Of a stretch of 16,913 nucleotides of DNA, positions 1 through 9,058 are shown piece after piece. Each line of letters starts with the position of its first letter. Position 1 is the first letter of the stretch. The translations under genes and the position numbers were made by a program. The notes beneath the pieces are model-generated. The model was given only the letters and a program-made list of their open reading frames with translations, made no database searches and was not told the DNA's origin. The DNA comes from Zychaea mexicana (taxonomy: Eukaryota; Mucoromycota; Mucoromycetes; Mucorales; Lichtheimiaceae), in assembly GCF_025766255.1 (NCBI RefSeq), contig NW_026516936.1, forward strand, positions 1-16,913, in the 5' to 3' direction.

Positions 1-362
1 ATGGAATCTTTGTTCTATCCATGTATATAAAGCGTATTCTAGTTCCTATTGTATTATTTTGCTTTCTTATTAGTAAAGTGAATAGCAAGCAGTACTCAAT
101 AAGCTTAAACATACAGGAAACTTTGCTCGAGCTTTTTGTCTTTTATTTCTCTCGATGCCGTTTTCTTCTTCATGTTTTCTCTTAGCAATCATTCGTGAAA
201 TTGTTGTTGTATTCGGAACACTCTCAAGGTTGTATGTTGTTTTTATCCAGTCGAGTAAATCCTTGTATATAAACTTGCGCAGCGCTTTCTCTTTGGCGAC
301 GCAGTACTGATACGCTGCTTCACTTATTTGTCAGTAAGCTTTTCATATTTTCCTTTCGTCAT
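1..362 (-). pseudogene. pogo/Tigger transposase, N-terminal DNA-binding part, one frameshift
   Basis: This is the start of a CENP-B/Tigger-like transposase, which binds its element's ends through two N-terminal helix-turn-helix domains. From the ATG at 362-360 it reads MTKGKYEKLTD. A one-base loss near 330 then shifts the frame, and it continues as ISEAAYQYCVAKEKALRKF. Further on it shows the HTH signature ESVPNTTTISRMIAKRK and a basic stretch. A 69-nt intron (114 down to 46, GTATGT donor, TTTACTAATAAG branch region, ATAG acceptor) leads into FPELEYALYTWIEQRF, the start of the second HTH (Tc5/CENP-B type). The catalytic domain lies outside the window. What remains is well conserved, so the break may be recent or a sequencing slip. 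Confidence 0.75.
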
Positions 363-590
363 GATGTGTAGTTTGAGTAGTGTGTATAAGACAATTGCAA
401 AAATTCAAGTCTTTTAATATAGACATTGCAATGTGAGAGTAACCTCAACAAAGTACGATATTCTTTAATTGGTTCACATAATTGACACTTAGTAAGCTAA
501 GCTATACTCAGCCTGTGTAACACCCTTATACCCATCCTCACTTTTTGCAGTTCCCCGCTTTTTGCAGTTTTTTTCATGAAAAACCGCTAC

Positions 591-612
591 TGCAAAAAGC
601 GGGGGTCAACTG
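591..612 (-). repeat. Terminal inverted repeat of left pogo element
   Basis: Read on the minus strand it begins CAGTTGACCCCCGCTTTTTG and is identical over 22 bp to 15205-15226. It is followed at 613-614 by TA, consistent with TA target duplication. Confidence 0.85.
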
Positions 613-832
613 TATATAGAAATAAGAAATCGTTAGATTTGTTATTATTATTATTATTTATAGAAGAAGAAGTGGTGGTGGTGGTAGTGGTGTAGCAAGA
701 AGTAAAAAAGAAAAATTAAGTTAATTTTTATTTTTATAATAAATGAAAGAGAACATATTAATTTTTGATAATCTAGTGATTACAAAAATTTTATAGTTCT
801 CAAAAATATATATTATTATTGTTTTACCTCCT
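613..832. repeat. 220-bp inverted repeat, left arm
   Basis: The reverse complement of this stretch matches 14901-15120 almost base for base. It includes the GAAGAAGAAGTGGTGGTGG microsatellite (about 663-690) and the block ending GTTTTACCTCC. It starts exactly where the left pogo TIR ends, whereas the right arm lies 82 bp short of the right pogo element. The left pogo therefore probably inserted at a TA inside the repeat and hides the rest of it. No coding potential is seen. Confidence 0.85.
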
Positions 833-1250
833 TATAGAATTAATAGGGAAATTATGTATAATTTCTCCTATATTCTTATAAGAGGATTAAACAATAATCT
901 AATGATTACAAAAAATTTACAAATTTTTTATAATATATAATTTTTTAAGATGCCAAGAGATTAAAATCATAAAATAAAATATTTTTAATATTTTTTATGT
1001 TTTTAGGGTTTATGCCATAATGTTCATTAGAAGGGTAAAGTAACACTTAACCCTTTCTGAATGAACAACAACAACAACAACAATAAACAACAACAACAAA
1101 CAACAACAACAAACAACAACATTGACATGTTCTTGTTTTTTCCTAATGGTAGAAAATAGTCAAAATTATTATTTTGATGTATTTTCAGAATATCAAAAAA
1201 TAAAAACTTTATTTTTTAGATATTCAAAGAAAAGGATAAATACAAATATA
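833..1250. other. AT-rich stretch with short repeats and hairpins, no gene
   Basis: No gene is seen. A 27-bp segment with the core ATGATTACAAAAA (892-918) repeats 766-793 of the adjacent arm. At 1022-1066 there is an imperfect hairpin (GTTCATTAGAAGGGT paired with ACCCTTTCTGAATGAAC). At 1188-1225 another hairpin pairs GAATATC plus an A-rich run with its complement. Confidence 0.6.
1064..1121. repeat. (AAC)n microsatellite
   Basis: A run of AAC/ACA trinucleotides broken by single-base slips, directly after the 1022-1066 hairpin. Confidence 0.9.
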
Positions 1251-1460
1251 GGATTTTTCATCTCCTAGCGGACGTTTGAACTTTTATTTAGGCAGAAGGG
1301 ATTTAATTTTAGGCAGAGTGGACATGAATGTTAATCTGAGTAGACATGAATGAAAGTTAATCTGGACATGAATAATAATTGATCTGGACATGAATGAAAA
1401 TCGAGCTGGACATGAATGAAAATCGAGTTAGACATGAATGAAAATCGAGCTGGACATGAA
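1251..1460. repeat. Foldback arm A, left (pairs with 4011-4208)
   Basis: The stretch beginning GGATTTTTCATCTCCTAG matches the reverse complement of 4011-4208 with scattered differences. The match runs through a unique segment of about 65 bp and then into the 22-bp minisatellite. Beyond 1460 the left side carries many more minisatellite units than the right side. Confidence 0.85.
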
Positions 1461-1715
1461 TGAAAATCGAGCTGGACATGAATAAAGATCGATCTGGACA
1501 TGAATATAAAACGATCTAGATATAAATATACATCGGCCTGGACATGAATATAAATCGATCTGGACATGAGTAAAACCAATCTGGACAAAATAAAAATCAA
1601 TCTGTACAAGAATGAAAATCATTCTGACAAGAATAATAATCAATCTAAACATGAACAATAGACAACCTGACATAACAACAGTCAACCTGGACATAGTTTT
1701 AGTCAACTAAGACAT
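1318..1715. repeat. 22-bp minisatellite array
   Basis: About eighteen units of roughly 22 bp with the core GGACATGAATGAAAATCGAG run from 1318 and become degenerate after about 1560, with variants ending in AACCTGGACATA. The central units are nearly identical. The long minus-strand frames here are translations of the repeat, not genes. Confidence 0.9.
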
Positions 1716-2264
1716 AATAAAAGTTGAAGTAGATAATATATTAAGTGTAGCAGAGCATATATATGAGTACTTAAGATTTTCAGTTCAAGTCAAGACATAA
1801 TAGAAGTTAAGCAGTACAAAGCCAATGTCAAGATATAGTAGTATGGCTGTTTCACTCGTGACAAAAAGCTTGTAGGCTAATGTACAGGAAATGGCAAGGG
1901 TGCGTCAGTCACTGTGTGCATAAGCCTATTTTGCTGCTGTGGGAACAGGGCCTGAGCGTTTCCCTCATTTCACTTTACCTGGGTTGAGTTTGAAACAAAT
2001 TGGAGGCTGGTGGCAGAGGTAGGTGGAAAGTGTGGGGTTTGTTAGCAGCAGCAGGGAGGAAAAAAACAACAACCAAAGATCCTTTTTTTTCTCATTACCA
2101 TTCGCCATGGCAAATCAACAGCTTCGACGCACACTTGTAAATGGCTCCTACTCTCTTCACGATGAATAAAAAACAAAGAAAACAAAACGGCACAATCCAC
2201 GGATTTATTGAAAAACGAAATGAAGGTAACTGTTTTCTTAAAAAAAGCATGTGCTCAAGATTTA
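1716..2264. other. Left-arm-only segment, no recognisable gene
   Basis: This segment has no counterpart in the right half of the foldback, where arm A (from 4011) and arm B (to 3997) nearly touch. It is either an insertion in the left half or a deletion from the right. A short frame at about 2163-2226 (starting MNKKQRKQNGTIHGF, ending at a GTAACT donor-like site) could be a small exon, but I recognise nothing in it. Confidence 0.4.
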
Positions 2265-2604
2265 TAAAGGAGTAGACCGCCGTTACTGCTGCTTAAAAAA
2301 ACGCTGGATAAGTGAACAAGGGAAGGAAAAGGTTATCGGTTGTGCTTGAGGTATAGCGTTAGTGGAGATATGCCCATTCAGAATTACTGCTTCTTTCTCA
2401 TTTTCTCTGTATATACTTGATGCACCATCTTACACCAATCCAACGTCAAACTTACGTGTGTAATACAACATCGTCCTCTACCTGCACAAACCATTCGTAC
2501 TCACAACAAGAACGACGCAACAATCTTCTTCTCCATTACTCATACATAATTATATACAACATGACGCTGATCCGCCATTGACTTGCAAAATATACAGCCT
2601 GACG
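2265..2604. repeat. Foldback arm B, left (pairs with 3666-3997)
   Basis: The reverse complement matches 3666-3997 at high identity, from AAGGAGTAGACCGCCGTTAC at the outer end to CAGCCTGACG at the inner end. Both copies contain stop codons in every frame I followed for any distance, so I do not call a gene. Confidence 0.85.
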
Positions 2605-2842
2605 TATTCACCTTTCACTATCATGTACGCCCATATTACACGATGACGACTATGACGCCGGTCTTTTTGTTTTAATACTTGTACGCTCAAGCACATCATC
2701 ATCGTAATGACGGTCATCTCTTTCTTTGCTGTTTGTATTCACGTCAATGCGATGATAATTATATTCCCATGATGCATACACACCACCACAACTATCATCC
2801 TCCTCTGCAATTCGCTGTACTCGCACACACACGATGGCAACA
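2605..2842. other. Extra segment interrupting the left half of the foldback
   Basis: In the right half, arms B and C are contiguous at about 3666. In the left half they are separated by this 238-bp segment. On the minus strand it contains a short charged frame (rich in D, E and R; 2650-2832), preceded by a plausible GTAATC..ACAG intron linking it to the arm C coding remnant. No family is recognised. Confidence 0.4.
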
Positions 2843-2900
2843 ACGATTACCTTTTTCTTTTTGCATATGCCAACACGAACATTGCCGGTCTTGATGGATA
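2843..2900. repeat. Foldback arm C, left (pairs with 3608-3668)
   Basis: A diverged inverted copy of 3608-3668. In the outward reading direction both copies keep one frame: KTGNVRVGICKKKK here and KTGDVNVGICKRKR on the right. Conservation at protein level suggests that a coding segment was duplicated and inverted. The family is not recognised. Confidence 0.55.
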
Positions 2901-3607
2901 AGGTAGTTATATATGCTGATGGGTGGTATGTAGGGTTTTATTATTGTTACTGTAGATGTTATGGTTGGGATGGAAAAAAATAAAAGTAAAAGATCATACA
3001 TTATGTAGTCATTATGTTTCAGTTGTCTGCATAAACGGGTGTGAGATGGGATTGCATGTTATTAAAAGTGCTTCTATAAAAACTATAGATATAGCTCTGA
3101 CCGGTGATGATAATATGGCAGGGACAAAGAAGAAAAGGCGTTTGTTGTTATGAAGGAGGAAGTTTCTTTGCTATTACAACAGCAACTTTATTTGTTGTTA
3201 ATAACAACAACTATGAACAACCGACAAGTTACTACCCTTGACGACTCGCTACGCTCTCTCTCACTCGACTGTACGTGGAGTTCTTGCACTCATTTCTAAT
3301 GAAATCGTGTGCGTTCCTGCTGCTCGATGGCAGATCTTCAAGGATCGCATCTCGGAATTGTGTGGCTACAAATGGGTTCACAAACGCGAGACTGTGCATA
3401 GCACCAGACGCTCTGCCACGCAATATCAATAATTACAATAACCATCCTTCACCACGAAACAACATCCTTCGCACTTGTATAACTCTTATAGAACCTTCTT
3501 TGTTATCTTTCTTATATAACGGTCATCATACTTTATTTTCATCCAATCCACAGCAACACAAAAGGAAAGAAACCCGTCAGTTATCCTTCCTGCTATCTAC
3601 AGCTCAT
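2901..3607. other. Foldback centre, weak coding remnants only
   Basis: This is the loop between the C arms, with faint inverted similarity continuing a short way inward (around 2950-2980 against about 3530). It has no intact gene. The only segment with a protein-like composition is 3238-3432. Confidence 0.35.
3238..3432 (+). pseudogene. Possible decayed coding segment (maybe MULE-type N-terminus)
   Basis: A 64-codon frame (ALISNEIVCVPAARW.. then FKDRISELCGYKWVHKRE) has the composition of a folded protein and a better codon pattern than its surroundings. The aromatic/basic spacing faintly recalls the region ahead of the zinc-binding part of fungal Mutator-like transposases. There is no catalytic domain nearby and a stop follows at 3430-3432. 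An overlapping 151-codon frame (3275-3730) looks less protein-like. The family assignment is a guess. Confidence 0.2.
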
Positions 3608-3668
3608 TTATCCATGAAGACCGGCGATGTTAACGTTGGTATATGCAAAAGGAAAAGAGTAATCGCGT
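3608..3668. repeat. Foldback arm C, right
   Basis: Inverted, diverged partner of 2843-2900. It is contiguous with arm B here, which shows that the left half gained its intervening segment or the right half lost it. Confidence 0.55.
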
Positions 3669-3997
3669 CAGGCTGTATAATTTGCAAGTCAATGGCGGAT
3701 CAGCATCATGTTGTATATAATTGTGTATGAGTAATGGAGAGGAAGATTGTTGCGTCGTTCTTATTGTGAGTACGAATCGTTTGTGCAGGTAGAGGACGAT
3801 GTTGTATTACCACGTAAGTTTGACGTTGGAATGGTGCAAGATGGTGCATCAAGTATATACAGAGAAGAAAAAAAAACAGTAATTCTGAATGAGCATATGT
3901 CTACTAAAGCTATACCCCAAGCACAACCAGTAAACTTTTCCTTCCCTTGTTCACTTACCCAGCATTTTTTTAAGCAGTAACGGCGGTCTACTCCTTA
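3666..3997. repeat. Foldback arm B, right
   Basis: Inverted partner of 2265-2604. A 77-codon plus-strand frame at 3747-3980 survives in this copy, but the left copy has in-frame stops at the corresponding place. I therefore treat it as non-coding. Confidence 0.85.
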
Positions 3998-4010
3998 TCA
4001 ATCTTCTAGA

Positions 4011-4208
4011 TCGATTTTCATTCATGTCCAACTCGATTTTCATTCATGTCCAGCTTGATTTTCATTCATGTCCAGATCAATTATTATTCATGTCCAGATT
4101 AACTTTTATTCATGTCCACTCAGATTAATATTCATATCCACTCTACGTAAAATTAAATCACTTCTGCCTAAATAAAAGCTCAAACGTCTACTAGGAGATG
4201 AAAAATCC
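4011..4208. repeat. Foldback arm A, right, with short minisatellite
   Basis: Inverted partner of 1251-1460. It holds about six 22-bp units (4011-4140) and the unique outer segment ending at GATGAAAAATCC. Its outer edge at 4208 is the point where the minus-strand transposase remnant stops, so the foldback probably inserted into or deleted through that gene. Confidence 0.85.
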
Positions 4209-4612
4209 TGTATTCCAACACTAGATACAGTACTATCTCTTGGTGTTTTCTTTAAATATTCATATAATAAGTATAAAATTTTATTAATAGGTAACTTTGC
4301 TTTATAAAATATTGTATCTTCAAAAATTGATAAAGATTTTCTACATTCATACTAAGAGCATCGATATCTCTTTTGCTGATTTTCATAATTAACTTCATTA
4401 TTACATTTTGGACATATATTATATTTTTTTAAAATATTCATTTTTAATAAATAATTTATAGCTTGACTTTCATCTAAAAAGTATAGATATAGCTCATATA
4501 ATGATGACAATATAATAGTTGTGTAAAATTTATTTGGTATTTCATTTGCATAAAAATAATTTTTACTATCTTTTTCTTCTTTTTCTTCTTTTTCATTTTC
4601 TAGTTTCTACAT
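4209..4612 (-). pseudogene. IS1595/ISXO2-like (Merlin-type) transposase, N-terminal fragment
   Basis: Read from the ATG at 4612-4610, this encodes an acidic lysine-rich start, then a helical stretch. A zinc-ribbon signature follows (CPKCNNEVNYENQQKRYRC, then a second Cys pair ending YEC). After that comes RKSLSIFEDTIFYKAKLPINK, the segment that follows the ribbon in IS1595/ISXO2-type transposases. In prokaryotes and eukaryotes these enzymes use a DDE catalytic triad, but that domain is missing because the frame ends at the foldback junction (4208). Two in-frame TAG codons occur: directly after the ATG (4609-4607) and at 4354-4352 between the two halves of the ribbon. There are no TAA or TGA codons in the frame. 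This gene is not a copy of the 7123-8621 transposase, having much lower GC and a different sequence. Confidence 0.65.
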
Positions 4613-4630
4613 AATAATATAGAGATGTTA

Positions 4631-4657
4631 CTTTTATAATAAAAAAAATTCAATTTT
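4631..4657 (-). promoter_or_regulatory. Promoter-like block: AAAATTGA + T-run + ATTATAAAAG
   Basis: On the minus strand AAAATTGA is followed by a T-run and a TATA-like ATTATAAAAG, then about 20 nt to the ATG at 4612. The same order and spacing occur before the arm genes of the Rep element (9369-9398 and its mirror near 13918-13940). Confidence 0.5.
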
Positions 4658-4823
4658 GTTAAAAAATAAAAATAAAGTAGATTATGTCGGAGTTTTAACT
4701 TGCCCTATATTCTATACTTGATCCAAAAAAGAATTGTGTTGGATGTTCCTTGGGGTCATAGTACCTTAGAAAATAAACATAAGACTTATGATTTATAGGA
4801 CACCATCGAAAGTATAGAAACTC

Positions 4824-5235
4824 ATGTACGAAAGCGACTGCATGCTTTTGACACAGAATTTTATCTTGACTGGGCACAGCATTCCATCCAAAACGTCATC
4901 TGATTATTCCGTTCCAACTATTTTCCCCTAAATGATCAAACTGAAGCTGACATCATTCGACGAGTCTATGGATTCATTGATACAGCATTTGATGACCTCA
5001 AGGTTGATATCAGAACGTAAGTAATGCTGTTACGGCTGGGAAAACATCCTAATACTCATCAAGCTACTGACTGGATTATTTATTGCTTTAGATAGGATAT
5101 TGGAGAGTACCGCAAGCTCGGATAGAAAGAATATCCTTTGCACCCCAAATGACCTTAAGAAACACAGTCATCAGACGGATATACTTTTCAAGTGCTCAAA
5201 AAGGCGAGATCGGATGCTGTGAGGTAGGGAAGACG
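4824..5235 (+). pseudogene. Conserved hypothetical fungal gene, 5' part, split by transposon
   Basis: The reading frame starts near the ATG at 4824 and is readable as SKTSSDYSVPTIFP, then after a frameshift (about 4927) as LNDQTEADIIRRVYGFIDT and DDLKVDIRT. A GTAAGT donor follows, with a putative intron of about 5020-5092. Degraded sequence next reaches GEIGCCEVGKT at the edge of the Merlin element, after another frameshift near 5190. The layout (acidic DIIRRVY-type start, then a short EIGCCEVGK motif) matches a lineage-specific family of unknown function that I associate with Mucorales. The rest of the gene resumes at 9059: removing the transposon and one copy of the 8-bp duplication joins the two frames exactly. 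Not functional as it stands. Confidence 0.6.
5228..5235. repeat. Target-site duplication GGAAGACG (left)
   Basis: Identical to 9059-9066 and directly outside the GGCTA terminus. Eight bp is the target duplication size known for Merlin/IS1016-type elements. Confidence 0.85.
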
Positions 5236-5258
5236 GGCTAATGTTCAATATAGGAACC
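5236..5258. repeat. Merlin element terminal inverted repeat, left
   Basis: 17 of 23 positions match the inverted right end (9036-9058). The mismatches are all in a six-base block after GGCTA. Confidence 0.8.
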
Positions 5259-5354
5259 GGGCACTTTTGAGCGACATGAGTGTCGGAGTTTCTTTAAATT
5301 TTGTGTAACGGTAACCCAATATATCGCATATGTGTGTACCAAATTTCGCAGTCA

Positions 5355-5364
5355 CAGCTATAAA
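5355..5364 (+). promoter_or_regulatory. TATA-like box upstream of 5424
   Basis: GCTATAAAAC lies about 60 nt before the ATG at 5424. Weak evidence from sequence alone. Confidence 0.3.
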
Positions 5365-5423
5365 ACTCGCAGAGATATAAACAGGCAACGTAGTGGATAT
5401 CATATCTTGTAAAATTGATAGTA

Positions 5424-5514
5424 ATGGCTACCTCTAAAAAAAATAAAAAAGATACTAGCAATCTCAATATGAAGACAATGACTACATTTCAGACCAATCT
5501 TAAAGCTCTAGCAC
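5424..5514 (+). pseudogene. Possible orphan first exon inside Merlin element
   Basis: ATG at 5424 opens a lysine-rich stretch (MATSKKNKKDTSN.., then FQTNLKALA) that ends at a GTAAGA donor-like site. The arrangement parallels the genuine first exon at 7123-7184: TATA-like box, ATGGCT start, short exon, donor preceded by an AAGCT-type word. It ends in a different phase, however, so splicing to the transposase exon 2 would be out of frame. It may be a decayed alternative start or the remnant of a second gene. No function is recognised. Confidence 0.3.
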
Positions 5515-5879
5515 GTAAGAATAAATGAATATTATCTACACTGATAAATAATGATACTTGAAGAATGAAAATTCTCAAATCTCAATAATACTTTCAAAAT
5601 AAACACTTTTCTTTAGCTTCAAAGAGTGAATAGTACTGTAAAAGTACTATTAGAGGATAACCAAAAAAATATAGAGTAAATATCATTGTATATTCAAGGG
5701 TGATAACTAGTATAAAATTATGATATGTATATACAAATCATATGCATTGTAGGGGTGAGATACTTACTAGAGCAAACATATAATAAATAAGTAAAGCATA
5801 TTCACTGAAAATAAAGATTAAGATATTGATATCATACCTAAGTGAGTGATAAGTAACTGATACATATAAAAAAGAAAAA

Positions 5880-6945
5880 AGAAGAGTAGATAGAGCTATA
5901 GTATTGCAGCTATACTAAAGTATGTATGCTAGAAACAAAAGATGTATGTAAAAAGGAAGGAAATAAATAATCTAGCTAGCACTAAAGGATGGAAACAGCA
6001 CAAATGAATGTACATAGTAAGCAAATGATGCCAGTAAAGAAAAAAAATAGGTATAGATAAATACTAAAAGACCGGAAATACTTTAACGTATGTATATAGT
6101 AAATAAAGAATACATACTAAGAGAGATTAATAGTTCAAGATAGCAATAAAGGATTTCAGACACATAAATGCATATAGACATTAAATAAAAGATGCAGAAG
6201 AGAAGTAAACAGTTACAGGTACCATCAACAGAACAAAACCATCCATATATGTATATATAAATAAAAGATGCAATGAAAAGAAAAAGGAATAGTTATAGTA
6301 CTACAAAAGGTCTCGAACAATATAAACATATGTATGGAGTAAACAATGAATGCATGCAAAATAGAAATAAACAGTTCTAGATCAGCACTAAAGTACTAGA
6401 ACAGAATCAATGCATATATATGGTAAACAAAGAATGCATGCAAAGAGAAATAAATAGTTCTAGATAAACACACAAGGACTCAAACAGCGTTAATAGAATG
6501 TATAGAGTAAAAAAATAATGCATATAAAGAGAAGTAAATAGTTCCAGATAAACATACAAGGACCCGAACAGTGTAAGTGCAATGTATAGAGTAAACAAAG
6601 AATGCATGCAACGAGAAATAAATAGTTCCAAATAAGCACATAAGATCCAAACATGAATAACCTATGATTATGGAAAAGCAAAGTAAATGGTTAAAGATAG
6701 CTCCGAAGGATTGATGCCACTCAAATGCATGTATATAATAAATAAAAGATATTGAAGAGAAGTAGGTAGTTATAGATAGCATCAACAGATTGCAGCAACA
6801 CATTATATGTATGTATAAACAAAAGATGCAAGGAAAAGAGAAACAAATAGTTATAGTACTAGCAAAGGATTAGAGGAATATAAATGCATGTACGGAGTAA
6901 ACAAAGGATGCATGCAAAATCAAAATAAACAATTATATGCAATAA
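5880..6945. repeat. Degenerate ~80-84-bp tandem array
   Basis: A unit built around AGTT(C/A)(T/C)AGATA.. , ..AAATGCATG.. , ..GAGTAAACAAAGAATGCATGCAA.. (words, not one run) and ..AGAAATAAAT recurs with starts at about 6050, 6132, 6211, 6291, 6373, 6456, 6540 and 6624. Spacing is 79-84 bp and exactly 84 bp in the best-preserved part. Weaker units extend on both sides, possibly from about 5740. Because 84 is a multiple of three, an open minus-strand frame appears over the best units; I consider it an artefact. The array lies wholly within the Merlin element, upstream of its transposase. Confidence 0.8.
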
Positions 6946-7029
6946 TCCATACCCAATAAAGTTAAGAAGATACAACAGCAATAATATGCTGTGATATATC
7001 TAGTAAGATTACCTTCACTGTTAAAAAAC

Positions 7030-7039
7030 TATATAAAGG
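7030..7039 (+). promoter_or_regulatory. TATA box of Merlin transposase gene
   Basis: TATATAAAGG, about 85 nt before the ATG at 7123, at the edge of the tandem array. Confidence 0.5.
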
Positions 7040-7122
7040 CACCAATATTTTTCAGTTTAGTTCATTGCTATTTTCATTATCCCTTTTTTACTTACGTTGT
7101 TCATATTCTGTATCATCTAACT

Positions 7123-8621
7123 ATGGCTCTTCCAAACATTCTTGACTTTATGGCTACTATTCCAGACCATCATCAAGCTTTGACGTAAGTATATCTTTAT
7201 GTTGTTGAAATTGTGTCCTTGTAAAATGTGGTGTTTTTATAAATATATGTACTGACTTAAGGAGAATCTCCTTACTTTAGTTTTTTGGTTAATAACAATG
7301 TGTTCAGTACTACCATGGTCTGTGATGAGGGTTCATCTATGGAACTTTACTGGCCCCCTAGTTGGAAACGACCGAAATGGCGCTGCTCGCGTAGCTGTCC
7401 TTGTGGTCGGTCATCCAAAAGCATTACTACTGGCAGCTACTTTTACAACCGGAAGGCTGATATACGGATGATTCTTTTCATCTTGTACACCTTTATCGCA
7501 CAAGCTTCTGTTACAACACTCACAGCGTTGACAGGGCTCCACCGGGATACTACATCACAAATCATTTTTGATGTCTATCAGGTTATACTTCAGGATATCA
7601 CAGATGATGATCTCATGCTTGGTAACACATTTATTTCTTTTTTTATTGATGATGCTTTTTGGGTAATTGTTGTCATTAATCAAATATATTTTTAAACAGG
7701 TGGTGAGGGCGTCACTGAAGTACAAATTGATGAAAGCAAGTTCGGTAAACGGAAATATAATCAAGGCAGTCGTGTTGAAGGTGTCTGGGTCTTTGGTATG
7801 ATCGAAAATCGTAATAGCCGAGCTGGGAAGGCATTCTTAACCATCGTGCCGGATCGTACGGGTGATACACTATTGCCACTTATTAAGCAGTATGTGCGTC
7901 CTGGTACCACCATCATCTCTGATTGTCATGCGCCGTATATGCGTATAGGCGATATAGAGGACAGAAATTATACACATCATGCCGTCAACCATAGTATAGG
8001 CTATGCGACTACTGACCATGCTCCTGGTAATTCTGGTGATGATTCTGCATTGTACAATACGAATATGATCGAAGGTAATATTTATCTATATTTATATCTT
8101 TTTCTTTAAAAGATAGTGAGCTCTCTACTAACTGTAGTTAATATTAGGGTTTTGGGCAGTTGTTAAGCAACAAATCAGCCGCCACCACCGCACAGTTTCT
8201 GCTTGCCCATGGAAGCTTTTAGAATTCCTATGGCGTAGAAAGCATCAAGATGAGCTGTGGGGTGCCCTTTTACAAGGCCTTTCTGCAACTGAGTTCTCTT
8301 CTGAGAGGCTTAGTGATGAGAACACTGAATTTGTTTTGGACTCTCTCCCGACTAGGGTTCCAGGTGACTATACACAGTACGAACATCCAGCTGATAATGG
8401 CCCTTTCAATATGATGGAATTAGTCCCTGGTAATGTAGAAGAAGAAGAGGAGAGCAATGATATTAGCTCTGAATCAGACGATCCATCAGTAGACTCTGAT
8501 GATAGGTAATTATCTCTATTTATTTTCTATAACAATTCATACTCTTTTACTAATACATAGAGTCTATTTTAAAGTGAATGGTTACCTCCGCTCACCAATA
8601 GGGAACAAGGTCCAAGTGTAG
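7123..8621 (+). CDS. Merlin-family (IS1595/ISXO2-like DDE) transposase, five exons
   Basis: The enzyme cuts and rejoins DNA at the element ends. Exons inferred from splice sites are 7123-7184, 7281-7621, 7700-8074, 8148-8505 and 8561-8621. Phases agree throughout and give 398 residues. Introns are 54-96 nt; the third has CTACTAAC and the last has TTACTAATAC before the acceptor. A Cys-rich N-terminal part (C35, C56, C60, C62; WRCSRSCPCGRSS) is followed by TGSYFYNRK. The catalytic core has D145 (VQIDESKFGKRK), D209 (TIISDCHAPY) and E259 (NTNMIEGFW), i.e. the DDE triad of the ISXO2/Merlin fold. The C-terminus is acidic (EEEEESND..DDPSVDSDD). If the last intron is retained, the protein ends at TAA 8507-8509 with 379 residues. 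The Cys pattern is less complete than in the 4209-4612 relative. No break is seen. Confidence 0.85.
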
Positions 8622-9035
8622 TTACTCCCCAACAGGAGGCGCCACGATATAGGGTGATCCCATTGTCTCTCCTTAGAAGGTTTCCTTCTTTCCCTAGTGA
8701 TAATGACCTTGGTCTTTAGTTATACTAGATGCGTCTATATCCCTATATTATTATCTCATTTATATTTCAATCCCTTGCAGTTTTTTCTTATAACAATTCA
8801 GTTTTATATATCTTCTATCAATAAAATAGCTTAGTCTGGACATTTCTCTGTATTAACTATTGATATATCACTAGTAAAAAGTATAGAAAATATTTACTCT
8901 ACTTCAAAGTTTAATTGCTCCCCGAATATGTACCACTAAGCCACAACAATTACACCAATAAACAGCCTATTGTCTTGGCTACTTTGATGCAAAATTTCAT
9001 TTGTGTAACGTCACGTGAACGCTGGGAAACCCCCG
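8622..9035. other. 3' flank of the Merlin transposase gene
   Basis: Non-coding. An AATAAAA polyadenylation-type hexamer lies at 8820-8826. Nothing else is supported before the right terminal repeat. Confidence 0.45.
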
Positions 9036-9058
9036 GGTTCCTATATTAGGTGGTAGCC
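9036..9058. repeat. Merlin element terminal inverted repeat, right
   Basis: Ends ..GGTTCCTATATT..TAGCC, the inverse of the left end, directly followed by the second GGAAGACG. Confidence 0.8.

Larger units (their letters stand above)
1..612 (-). mobile_element. pogo/Tigger-family DNA transposon, 5' end (runs off window)
   Basis: The element end is a 22-bp terminal repeat at 591-612 followed by TA, the usual target of pogo-type elements. The same 22 bp occurs at 15205-15226 in the second copy. Between the end and the transposase start lie subterminal repeats of a GCTTTTTGCAG-type word (about 543-590). The transposase begins at 362 and reads leftwards off the window. Both pogo copies point the same way, so the 14-kb interior sits between the 5' end of one and the 3' end of the other. 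Confidence 0.8.
5236..9058 (+). mobile_element. Merlin-family DNA transposon, apparently complete
   Basis: The element is 3,823 bp long, bounded by 8-bp direct repeats GGAAGACG and by inverted ends. Both ends start GGCTA, then six unmatched bases, then AATATAGGAACC, followed by a G-rich stretch and an AGCG word in both. It contains a short 5' exon-like unit (5424-5514), a long degenerate ~80-bp tandem array, and a five-exon transposase gene. It lies inside a host-type gene. A correct target duplication, paired ends and an open transposase suggest a relatively young and possibly autonomous copy. Confidence 0.8.

Noticed and set aside
1022..1066. Hairpin considered as a complete small MITE
   Set aside because: Too short, with imperfect arms and no target duplication.
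1331..1706. Two overlapping 92-codon minus-strand frames with IHVQLDFHSCP-type repeats
   Set aside because: They are translations of the 22-bp minisatellite; the peptide repeats simply follow the DNA repeat in two frames.
3275..3730. 151-codon plus-strand frame in the foldback
   Set aside because: It runs through three structural segments (loop, arm C, arm B), has low-complexity composition, and its arm B part is not open in the left copy.
3747..3980. 77-codon frame in the right arm B
   Set aside because: The inverted copy at 2265-2604 has stops in the corresponding frame; no recognisable domain.
4695..4877. 60-codon minus-strand frame
   Set aside because: It overlaps the sense 5' part of the decayed host-type gene and shows no motif or promoter.
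6407..6803. Minus-strand frames with a repeating 28-residue hydrophobic pattern
   Set aside because: Produced by the 84-bp tandem array, whose length is a multiple of three. There is no start context and no support outside the best-preserved units.
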